Shown one piece after another: positions 8,020 through 14,697 of a stretch of 64,000 nucleotides of DNA. Within the stretch, counting starts at the first letter, position 1. Each line of letters opens with the position of its first letter. The notes beneath the pieces were generated by a model. The model did no database searches. It was not told where the DNA came from and saw nothing but the letters and a program-made list of their open reading frames with translations. Source of the stretch: Hymenobacter nivis (GTDB lineage Bacteria; Bacteroidota; Bacteroidia; Cytophagales; Hymenobacteraceae); contig NZ_CP029145.1 in assembly GCF_003149515.1 (NCBI RefSeq), forward strand, positions 4,960,001 to 5,024,000, in the 5' to 3' direction. Position numbers and translations under genes: made by a program.

Positions 8020-8101
8020 TACCCGGAGCCGGAGTCGAACCGGCACATCTTGCGATATTGGTGTTTGAGACCAACGCGTCTACCGGTTCCGCCATCCGGG
8101 C
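8020..8101 (-). tRNA. tRNA-Leu (anticodon CAA)
   Basis: Read on the minus strand, the molecule starts GCCCGGA and ends TCCGGGT plus discriminator A, so the acceptor stem pairs with one G-T. The anticodon stem TTGGT/ACCAA encloses the loop CTCAAAC with anticodon CAA, which reads UUG. A variable arm follows, as expected for a class II tRNA, and the T arm contains GGTTCGACTCC. Length is 82 nt and CCA is not encoded. A truncated integrase lies downstream, so this tRNA is the likely attachment site. No second copy of its 3' end was noticed in the window. Confidence 0.95.
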
Positions 8102-8138
8102 AGGATGAGTTTTGCAGAACAATTCCGCTCTGCCGGCA

Positions 8139-8702
8139 TCAGGAGCGGGCCGTAAAGGTAGCCACTTGCCGCTGGATGCGCAACAGGTAGCGCTTCTTTA
8201 AGTAGTACGTGAGGACCTGGCGCAGGGCAGCGGGGCGGTGGTCGGTAGGAAGCTGCTCGTAGCCAGCGAGAACGGGCTCGATGCCGGCGTCGAGGGTGTC
8301 GGCCAGGGCCTGGGCTTCGGCGGCTATGGGGCCCACGGCGGTGGGGTCAGGGTCCATTTCCAGCTCCATCAGCTGCTCGTTGAGGTCCATCACGTCCATC
8401 AAAAAATTGGGCGGGAGCTGCTCCGACTGGCCTTCCACCAGCAAGCCATGGTGGCGCAGCAGGTAAGCCATACGTTGATCGGCGTCGGCCAGGGTGCGGT
8501 AGGCATCGGTATTGAGGGTGGCCTGGCGCAGCATTTCAGCCTGGTTGTCGGGGCTGGAAGTGGCGTGGAAGTCGGGGTGGGTTTCGCGGCTTTTGGCGTA
8601 GTAGAGGCGCTTGAGGGTGAACTCATCGGGCCGGAACGACTCGGGCAGGCCGTAGAAGGCGAAGTAATCGGCAGGGGCAGGGGCGGAGATGGCGTCGGGC
8701 AT
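8139..8702 (-). CDS. hscB: Fe-S cluster co-chaperone HscB
   Basis: A 187-residue J-domain co-chaperone that would bring the scaffold protein IscU to HscA and stimulate its ATPase during iron-sulfur cluster transfer. The J-domain fills residues 10-85 and has the signature HPD at 42-44 (RETHPDFH). The C-terminal helical domain follows with NFLMDVMDLNEQLMELE, typical of HscB rather than DnaJ. Length is usual. Start ATG 8702 is only four bases from TACCTTCG (minus strand, 8714-8707), a near match to the TAnnTTTG promoter element, so the transcript may have almost no leader. No isc partner genes are next to it. Confidence 0.88.
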   Translation of the reverse strand: MPDAISAPAPADYFAFYGLPESFRPDEFTLKRLYYAKSRETHPDFHATSSPDNQAEMLRQATLNTDAYRTLADADQRMAYLLRHHGLLVEGQSEQLPPNFLMDVMDLNEQLMELEMDPDPTAVGPIAAEAQALADTLDAGIEPVLAGYEQLPTDHRPAALRQVLTYYLKKRYLLRIQRQVATFTARS

Positions 8703-9055
8703 GGGGCGAAGGTAGGCCGGCGCGGGGCCGGGCGGTGGGCCCTGCTTACCGACAAAGCCGCTTGATGGTTTTGCCCGGTTCGGCGGCCCAACGGTGGGCC
8801 CCGGCGAGAACGGCCCCGCGGAGTTGGCCAGCGGCCAGGTTTTCCGTTAATGGCGGGATACGTTCTTTCTATGGTGCTCAATGCCCTGCTGCTCGTTCGT
8901 TGGGCGCTTCGCGCCGCTGTATGGGGGCCCTGCTGGGCCTGGTCATGGCTTGCGGCGGCAAAAAATACACCGCCGACGGTGGGGCCGCGGGCCGCCGGGG
9001 CCCCGGCGGCAAAGACGGTGGCCCGCCCAAAGTTCTGCCCTACGTCGTGGTGTAG
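8703..9055. other. GC-rich stretch without a recognisable gene
   Basis: About 350 bases between hscB and the efflux-protein remnant. Short frames exist but none has wording I recognise or a credible start context. The stretch probably includes eroded upstream sequence of the outer-membrane efflux gene. The only signal seen is the hscB -7 element at 8707-8714. Confidence 0.5.
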
Positions 9056-9391
9056 GTGCAGCCGCGCATTACGTTGCTCCACAACGATTTCCCGGCTATC
9101 ATCCAAGGCCAGCAAACCCTGCTCGGGGCCGGCCGGGAAGTGTCGAACGGGCTGTACGCCTACCAAACCGTCGGCCAGAAGGTCGCCATCCGCACCAACC
9201 AGCTGGTGGCCCTGCAACGCGCCGTCGACTTCACCCGGGAGCTGCTCAAGTACAGCTCGGCCACCTACACCGACATGCTGACCTCGCAGCAGAGCCTGCG
9301 CGCTGCCCAGTTCAGCAGCGTGAACGACTGCCTCCGGCAGCTCCAGGCCACCACCGACCCCCACCACGCCCTGGGCGGCGGCTGGCGCTAG
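9056..9391 (+). pseudogene. C-terminal remnant of an outer-membrane efflux protein (TolC/NodT type)
   Basis: About 111 residues that match the last helical hairpin of RND-type outer-membrane factors: EVSNGLYAYQTVGQKVAIR, then ALQRAVDFTRELLKYSSATY, TDMLTSQQSLRAAQFSSVND and the end ALGGGWR. In intact family members (about 450-480 residues) this wording lies at the very C-terminus, so roughly three quarters of the gene is missing. No inner-membrane pump or adaptor gene is beside it. The frame is open from GTG 9056, but the family match only becomes clear around base 9110. A short functional protein is unlikely. Confidence 0.6.
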
Positions 9392-9510
9392 GGCTCCCCG
9401 GGCCCCGGGTCGGAAGCCACGGCATTCTGGTAAAGAGGGTAGGGACGTAACTAGCTCCCTACTGCGCCGTAAGGAAGGGGAGTTGTTTTAAATGTTCACC
9501 TTCTCCTCGC

Positions 9511-10668
9511 ATGAAACGTATTTTCTCATACCCGGCCGCGCTGGCCGCCGCCGGCCTGCTGCTGGGCGGCTGCAACAGCAAGCCCACCGAAACCAACACC
9601 GATAAAACCGCCGTGGTGGTGCCAAGCGAAACCAACGCGGCCTCCGATAGCACCGCCACCGTGGCCACGGCCGCCGGCACCGGCGCCGTGAAGCCCACCG
9701 GTCCCAAGCCCGCCTGGGGGCCCAACCTCACCCCCGCGATGGCAGCCGTGATTGAGCAGCTGATGAGCTTCAGCCCGAAGCCGCTGCCCACGCTCACCGC
9801 CGTCCAGGCCCGCCAGCAGCCCAGCTTCGCCGATGCCCTTAAAAAGCAGATGCAGGTGAGCAACATCCCCACACCACCCATGAACTGCGATACGATGAGT
9901 GTAACGGTGGCCCCCGGCGTACGGGCCCGCGTGTACACGCCCAAGAGTGGCACGGCCCCGTTTCCCGTCATCGTGTATTACCACGGCGGCGGCTGGGTAA
10001 TCGCTACTAATGACACCTACGCCGCTTCGGCCCAGGCCATGTGCGAGCAGGTGGGAGCCGTGCTGGTGTCGGTGGAATACCGCAAGGGCCCGGAGCATAA
10101 GTTCCCCACTGCTCACGACGATGCTTTCGCGGCCTACCAATACGTGCTGAAGAACGCTGCTTCGATGAAGGGTGACCCCAACCGGGTGGCCGTGATGGGC
10201 GAAAGCGCCGGTGGCGGCCTGGCCTGCGCCGTGAGCATGATGGCTCGCGACCGCAAGGTGGCCCTGCCCAAGTACCAGGTGCTGGTATACCCCATCGCCG
10301 GGTACGATATGACCACGCCCTCGTACCAAAAATACACCGATACCGCGCCCCTGAACGCCCCGGCGATGGCCTGGTTTTTCAAAAACTACCTGCGCAGCCC
10401 CGCCGACGGTAAAGACCCCCGCGTGAACTTGGTGGCCGCCAACCTGAAAGGGCTGGAACCCACCACCGTCATCTCGGCCGAGTATGACCCGCTGATGAGC
10501 GAAGGAAAAACCCTGGCCGATAACCTCCAGAAGGCCGGCGTGAAAGTCGATTACAAACTGTACGACGGCACGACGCACGAATTCTTCGGCATGGCCGCTG
10601 TGGTGCCCCAGGCCAAAGAAGCCGAGCAGCTCGCCGCCGCTAACCTGAAAAAGGCGTTCGGCAAGTAG
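9511..10668 (+). CDS. alpha/beta hydrolase lipoprotein, HSL (family IV) esterase
   Basis: A 385-residue esterase exported as a lipoprotein. The N-terminus has Lys-Arg, a hydrophobic stretch and the lipobox LLGGC near residue 20, followed by a Thr/Ala-rich linker to about residue 65. The catalytic domain shows the oxyanion motif HGGGW at 158-162, the nucleophile elbow GESAGG with Ser 232, Asp 326 in AEYDPL and His 356 in THEFFG. This is the complete triad of the hormone-sensitive-lipase family. It would hydrolyse short acyl esters at the cell envelope; the substrate cannot be told. It is a single gene facing the next one, with a REP-like hairpin between the two acting as a likely shared terminator. 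Confidence 0.9.
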   Translation: MKRIFSYPAALAAAGLLLGGCNSKPTETNTDKTAVVVPSETNAASDSTATVATAAGTGAVKPTGPKPAWGPNLTPAMAAVIEQLMSFSPKPLPTLTAVQARQQPSFADALKKQMQVSNIPTPPMNCDTMSVTVAPGVRARVYTPKSGTAPFPVIVYYHGGGWVIATNDTYAASAQAMCEQVGAVLVSVEYRKGPEHKFPTAHDDAFAAYQYVLKNAASMKGDPNRVAVMGESAGGGLACAVSMMARDRKVALPKYQVLVYPIAGYDMTTPSYQKYTDTAPLNAPAMAWFFKNYLRSPADGKDPRVNLVAANLKGLEPTTVISAEYDPLMSEGKTLADNLQKAGVKVDYKLYDGTTHEFFGMAAVVPQAKEAEQLAAANLKKAFGK

Positions 10669-10692
10669 TTCTAGCTGCTCTACTGCTCACAT

Positions 10693-10795
10693 AAGAACGT
10701 CATGCTGAGCGCAGCCGAAGCATCTCTTCCGCGCCAGTAATCATTTACTGCTGCGGTAGAGATGCTTCGGCAGGCTCAGCACGACGTTCTTTTTT
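10693..10795. repeat. REP-like long hairpin repeat, copy 1
   Basis: A long imperfect inverted repeat whose outer arms begin AAGAACGTCATGCTGAGC and end GCTCAGCACGACGTTCTT, with CGAAGCATCTC inside the left arm and GAGATGCTTCG inside the right. It is followed by a T run. It sits between the convergent esterase and SAM-hydrolase genes and can serve as a terminator. The same sequence family recurs at 29637-29733 and 52602-52706. Confidence 0.8.
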
Positions 10796-10823
10796 CGTAG
10801 CGCCCGCCCACCCGCCCGGGGCC

Positions 10824-11594
10824 CTATTCCGCCGCGAAGCGCACGTCCACCTGCGAGTCGAAGTACTGGCCGAACAGTTCGGCGGCATTGCCCTCGCAGA
10901 TGCCCAGGCACAGGTAGTCCTGGCTGTTGAATACGACGACGGCCTCGCCGGCGGGCGCGGCCGAAAAGTGCGGCTGCACCCCCTTCAGCACCTCGCGCCC
11001 GAAGTGCACGCTGAACGGCCGGCCGTGGCCCACAGCTTCCACGGCGGCGCGCGAGATGTTGGTAATCAGGTTGCCGTAGTGGTCCACGTGCGCCACGTGG
11101 CCCGTGATGCGGTGGTCCAGCAAGCGCAGCTGGCGGTTGGTGCGCACGTACAAGTCGGCAGCCGGGGGGCCCAGGCTGGCCAGCGGCGCGCCCTGGGCCA
11201 GGGCCACGGCGGCGGGCAGCAGCACGTCGCGGGTGGGCGAAGCGGTGGCGGCGGCCGGCAGTGCCACCCAGGCCTCGGGGGGGCCGTCGCAGAGTAGGGC
11301 CAGGATGCCGTTGTCGGCCACCGCGAAGTAGTGGCCCTGGTACTGGGCCGCGTGCCATACCGACTCGGGCCCCGCGCCGTGGTCGTTCACGCCCACCACG
11401 TGCACGGTGCCCGTGGGAAAATCCCGAAACACGGCCTGGAGAACGTGCACGGCGTGCGCGGTGTTGAACGGCTCGACGCTGTGGCTGATATCAACCACCG
11501 GCACGCCGGGGGCTAGGCGCAGCAGCCGGGCCCTGAGCGCAGCCACGTAGTGGTCGCGGTAGCCAAAATCCGTCAGCAGCGTTATCAATCCCAT
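10824..11594 (-). CDS. SAM hydrolase (adenosine-forming), DUF62 family
   Basis: A 256-residue cytoplasmic enzyme of the SAM hydroxide adenosyltransferase family, which splits S-adenosylmethionine with water into adenosine and methionine. The N-terminus MGLITLLTDFGYRDHYVAA contains the conserved TDFG..D..V motif, followed by VVDISHSVEPFN, VGVNDHGAG, FAVADNGILALL and VDHYGNLITNI, all landmarks of the family. Start ATG 11594 is chosen because the family begins a few residues before LTDFG; an earlier in-frame start would add 15 unrelated residues. A TACTTTTG element on the minus strand at 11652-11645 is a good -7 candidate about 50 bases upstream. It is divergent from phoH. Confidence 0.9.
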   Translation of the reverse strand: MGLITLLTDFGYRDHYVAALRARLLRLAPGVPVVDISHSVEPFNTAHAVHVLQAVFRDFPTGTVHVVGVNDHGAGPESVWHAAQYQGHYFAVADNGILALLCDGPPEAWVALPAAATASPTRDVLLPAAVALAQGAPLASLGPPAADLYVRTNRQLRLLDHRITGHVAHVDHYGNLITNISRAAVEAVGHGRPFSVHFGREVLKGVQPHFSAAPAGEAVVVFNSQDYLCLGICEGNAAELFGQYFDSQVDVRFAAE

Positions 11595-11644
11595 GCCCGC
11601 GTTCCGTAGTTTTTCGTAGTATTGTTGAGCCGCCCGCACCGGGG

Positions 11645-11652
11645 CAAAAGTA
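11645..11652 (-). promoter_or_regulatory. -7 promoter element of the SAM hydrolase gene
   Basis: TACTTTTG on the minus strand matches the Bacteroidota consensus TAnnTTTG exactly and lies about 50 bases before ATG 11594. No convincing -33 TTTG is seen at the right distance, so the assignment rests on the -7 box. Confidence 0.5.
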
Positions 11653-11730
11653 GCCGGTTTGGGTGGATGCCCGGGCCTTTGTAGGTGGTTCGGGATTCCT
11701 ATTTTTCATCACTTCCTCATCTCCAAAAGA

Positions 11731-12822
11731 TTGGTCGAAAAAGTCATCACCCTTGAAAACGTCTCCCTGGTGGATTTCCTCGGGGCCGATAACCAAAACA
11801 TCCGCCAGCTGGCGGCCGCGTTTCCGGGCTCCAAAATCATCAGCCGCGGCAACGAAATCAAAATCCAGGGCCAGACAGTCGTCATTGCTCGCATTAATGA
11901 TATCCTCAGCTCGCTCATCGAGCACTACCACCAGTACGGCATCGTCACGGACCGCGACGTGAACCAGTACCTCTCCGCTACCTCGGAAGAAGCCGAGGGC
12001 CGCGTGCTGGCCGCCTCGCCCGACGTTATTCTGTTTGGGGCCAAGGGCGGCGTCATCAAGGCCAAAACTCCCAACCAGCAGAAACTGGTGGATACCGTGA
12101 TGAAGCACGACCTGACCTTCGCGCTGGGCCCCGCCGGCACCGGCAAAACCTACATTTCGGTGGCGCTGGCCGTGCGGGCGCTGAAGAACAAAGAGGTCAA
12201 AAAGATCATCATCTCGCGCCCCGTGGTGGAGGCCGGCGAAAGCCTGGGTTTCCTGCCTGGCGACATGAAGGAGAAGGTGGACCCCTACCTGCGCCCGATT
12301 TACGACGCCCTGGAGGACATGATTCCGGCCGAAAAGCTGAAGTTTTACCAGGAAAACAAGATCATCGAAATCGCGCCCCTGGCCTACATGCGCGGTCGCA
12401 CGCTCAACAACGCCTTCGTGCTGCTCGACGAAGCCCAGAACACCACGCCGAGCCAGATTAAGATGTTCCTGACCCGGATGGGCCCCACGGCCAAGGTGAT
12501 GGTGAACGGCGACCGCAGCCAGATTGACCTGCCTACGCGCCAGAAATCGGGCCTGATGCAGGCCATGGATATCCTGAAAAACGTGCAGGGCATCGGCTAT
12601 GTCGAAATGACCTCCGAAGATGTGGTGCGCCACCGCCTGGTGAAGGAAATTGTGGAAGCTTACGACAAGTTCGACACCGACGAAATGAGCCGCCAGGCCG
12701 CCCAGGCCGGGGCCCCGCCCCGCCGCGACGAGCGCCACGAGCGCCGCCTGCGCGAGCAGCAGGAACCCGGGAGCCCCACCCCCGGAGCCGAGCTGCCCGT
12801 GAACCACGAGCAGGCCCTGTAG
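11731..12822 (+). CDS. PhoH family ATPase
   Basis: A 363-residue cytoplasmic PhoH-type NTPase, thought to act in RNA metabolism. An N-terminal KH-like part comes first (residues 1-105, with ISRGNEIKIQG). Walker A GPAGTGKT is at 133-140, the PhoH signature ISRPVVEAGESLGFLPG follows, Walker B is VLLDEAQN at about 229-236, and NGDRSQIDL comes later. After residue 320 there is a charged Arg/Glu-rich tail. The start is taken as TTG 11731, giving MVEKVITLENVSLVDFLG, the usual beginning in this phylum; no ATG is available there and an upstream TTG at 11659 would add odd residues. A strong terminator follows at 12855. Confidence 0.9.
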   Translation: MVEKVITLENVSLVDFLGADNQNIRQLAAAFPGSKIISRGNEIKIQGQTVVIARINDILSSLIEHYHQYGIVTDRDVNQYLSATSEEAEGRVLAASPDVILFGAKGGVIKAKTPNQQKLVDTVMKHDLTFALGPAGTGKTYISVALAVRALKNKEVKKIIISRPVVEAGESLGFLPGDMKEKVDPYLRPIYDALEDMIPAEKLKFYQENKIIEIAPLAYMRGRTLNNAFVLLDEAQNTTPSQIKMFLTRMGPTAKVMVNGDRSQIDLPTRQKSGLMQAMDILKNVQGIGYVEMTSEDVVRHRLVKEIVEAYDKFDTDEMSRQAAQAGAPPRRDERHERRLREQQEPGSPTPGAELPVNHEQAL

Positions 12823-12854
12823 CCGGCCGGTTGGCATTTTTTTTGGAATATTAG

Positions 12855-12888
12855 CGGGGCCCGGGCTGAAAAGCCGGGGCCCCGTTTT
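12855..12888 (+). terminator. terminator after phoH
   Basis: CGGGGCCCGGGCT pairs with AGCCGGGGCCCCG around a GAAA-type loop and is followed by TTTT. Confidence 0.8.
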
Positions 12889-12918
12889 CCGTTCACCGGT
12901 TTTTAAACATCCCGTTCT

Positions 12919-13353
12919 ATGTCAGCTTCCGCTTACCGCGTCACCGATTTGCGCGACCTCGACGCCGCCTTCACCATCCGTAAAACCGTGTTTGTAGCAG
13001 GCCAGGGCGTACCCGCCGCCCTCGAAAACGACGAGCACGACCGCCGCGACGCCCGCCACTACCTGGCCCGGGCCCCTGACGGCACGCCCGCCGGGGCTGC
13101 CCGCTGGCGCGAAACCGAAAACGGCGTGAAGCTGGAGCGCTTCGCCGTGCTGGAAAACTACCGCAACCAGGCCATCGGGGCCACGCTGCTGTACGCCGTG
13201 CTGGCCGATGTGCGCGCGGAACTGCCCGACAAGGAAGTGTACCTGAACGCTCAACTCCGCGCCGTACCGTTCTACGAGCGCCACGGTTTCCAAACGGAAG
13301 GGGAGATGTTTGAGGAGGCCAATATCCAGCACTACCGGATGGTGCTGGGGTAG
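12919..13353 (+). CDS. GNAT family N-acetyltransferase (YjcF/ElaA-like)
   Basis: A 144-residue single-domain acetyltransferase. The layout is that of the YjcF/ElaA group: an N-terminal AFTIRKTVFVAGQGVP segment, then DEHDRRDARHYLAR, the acetyl-CoA binding strand-helix KLERFAVLENYRNQAIGATLL, and a C-terminal FYERHGFQTEGEMFEEANIQ block with a final HYRMVLG. It would move an acetyl group from acetyl-CoA to a small amine or peptide; the substrate is unknown. Start ATG 12919 is the natural first Met. A perfect-stem terminator lies 22 bases past the stop, so it is probably a single-gene unit. Confidence 0.88.
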   Translation: MSASAYRVTDLRDLDAAFTIRKTVFVAGQGVPAALENDEHDRRDARHYLARAPDGTPAGAARWRETENGVKLERFAVLENYRNQAIGATLLYAVLADVRAELPDKEVYLNAQLRAVPFYERHGFQTEGEMFEEANIQHYRMVLG

Positions 13354-13374
13354 GGGGCCCCACCAGACAAGCCG

Positions 13375-13412
13375 AAAGAGGCCATTTCCGCACGCGGAAA
13401 TGGCCTCTTTTT
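13375..13412 (+). terminator. terminator after the GNAT gene
   Basis: AAAGAGGCCATTTCCGC and GCGGAAATGGCCTCTTT form a near-perfect stem with a two-base loop and a T run. It could also serve transcripts from the opposite strand. The remaining bases to 13595 show no gene. Confidence 0.85.
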
Positions 13413-13595
13413 ACGGGTGGCAGGCCAAGCTGTTTTGGCAACGGTTTTACGCCCGGGCCTTTTGTGTTCGCTCTCGCGGCATAATTTTTTTTCAGGGTTG
13501 CGAAAAGCTTTTTTAGCTTTAGCAAGGATCTGCTCAACGTTGAAAAAGAAACGTAACCGGCTTCAAAAGCTCTGGATGGCCCTGGGGCCCTCACG

Positions 13596-14531
13596 TTACA
13601 GCAGTGCCGGCCGCTGGGTGATTTCGTGGTAGCACACGTGGGCCGGGCTGAAGTAGTGAAACACCATGCTCCGGCGCGTCAGCGCCTTGTTGCGGTGCGG
13701 CTCGCCGCCGTGCAGCAAGTTGGCGTGCCAGATGAAAACGTCGCCCTTCCGGGCCAGGAATACTTCTTTCCGCAGGCCCAGCGCCACCACGCGGCCCTCG
13801 ATAAACTGCTCATAGGCGGCGTAGCTTTTGTCGCCGATGAGCCAGGCCGTGCCTTCGTTCTGGTAGTCGGCGTTAAGGTAGTAGGGCAGCGTGTGGCTGC
13901 CGGGGAAGTAGTGCAGGGGCCCGTTTTCCGTCGTGATGTCTTCGAGCGCGACCCAGGCCGCGGCCAGGCCGCCGAGCGGATACGTGCTCATGTGGATGCT
14001 GTCGGAATGGGTGTGCTGCTCGCTGCCATTGATGAAGTTAATACTTTGAAACAATGCCGCCTCGTGGCCCAGTAGGGCCGAAATGAGGTCGCGCAACCCC
14101 GAGGCTTCGCCCGCGTGCCGGATGCGGGCCGACTTGCGGTACACGAACATAAACTTGTTGCCGTAGCGCCGCGCCACCTGCTTGCGGGCGATGAGCCGCG
14201 CCAGCTCGTCGTTGATGCCATCCACGGCGCCGGCGCTAAAAAAGCCGGGCAGCACCGCAAAGCCGTTCGCCTCAAACCCGAGCAGGCTGGCTTGCCCGGC
14301 CCCGCCCAGGGCCCCGAAAGCGGGGCTGGCCGCCAGCCGCTGGGCCAGGGCGGGGCCGGCGCTGGCATCGGGCGCGGGCAAGTGGGCAAAGTCGCGGCTG
14401 CTGATGGGCGAAAAGTAGCGCTTGCTCAGCCCCAGCTTTTTATAAACCGGCACGTTGTGCAGCAGCCGGCTACGCTGGAAAATGTTGTAAACGGCGTAGC
14501 TGAGCTTGAGGCGGCGAATTAAGGAAAGCAT
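13596..14531 (-). CDS. phytanoyl-CoA dioxygenase (PhyH) family protein
   Basis: A 311-residue Fe(II)/2-oxoglutarate-dependent oxygenase of the PhyH type. The iron site is visible as HTHSDSIHM (HxD) in the middle and the distal His in IWHANLLHGGEPHRN. GPLHYFPGSHTLPYY and FLARKGDVFIWH are further family landmarks. The substrate is probably a lipid or small metabolite and cannot be named. The start is placed at ATG 14531 (MLSLIRRLKLSYAVYN); an earlier in-frame ATG would add a low-complexity leader. A minus-strand TACTTTCT about 13-20 bases upstream is a weak promoter candidate. It stands alone and is divergent from comEC. Confidence 0.83.
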   Translation of the reverse strand: MLSLIRRLKLSYAVYNIFQRSRLLHNVPVYKKLGLSKRYFSPISSRDFAHLPAPDASAGPALAQRLAASPAFGALGGAGQASLLGFEANGFAVLPGFFSAGAVDGINDELARLIARKQVARRYGNKFMFVYRKSARIRHAGEASGLRDLISALLGHEAALFQSINFINGSEQHTHSDSIHMSTYPLGGLAAAWVALEDITTENGPLHYFPGSHTLPYYLNADYQNEGTAWLIGDKSYAAYEQFIEGRVVALGLRKEVFLARKGDVFIWHANLLHGGEPHRNKALTRRSMVFHYFSPAHVCYHEITQRPALL

Positions 14532-14697
14532 CGGGAGGGCAGAAAGTAGGCCGCCAAGATAATGGCGGCCAGCGGTTGGGGCGAAACGCGCCGCTAGCCT
14601 GGCAGCGCGGGCGCGCAATGCTGGACCGGCGGTTGTGCCGGCCAGCGGCTACATTGCCGGGCCCTATTCTTTTGCCGGGGCCCGCACGAACACGAAG

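Noticed and set aside
8020..8042. A second attachment-site copy of the tRNA-Leu 3' end
   Set aside because: I looked for a repeat of the 3' tRNA sequence in the left part of the window and did not find one; the island's far end may be outside or deleted.
8735..9055. A 106-codon frame before the efflux remnant
   Set aside because: No recognisable domain; composition-driven open frame in GC-rich DNA.
11491..12837. A 448-codon minus-strand frame over phoH
   Set aside because: Antisense shadow of a clear PhoH gene; no credible domain.
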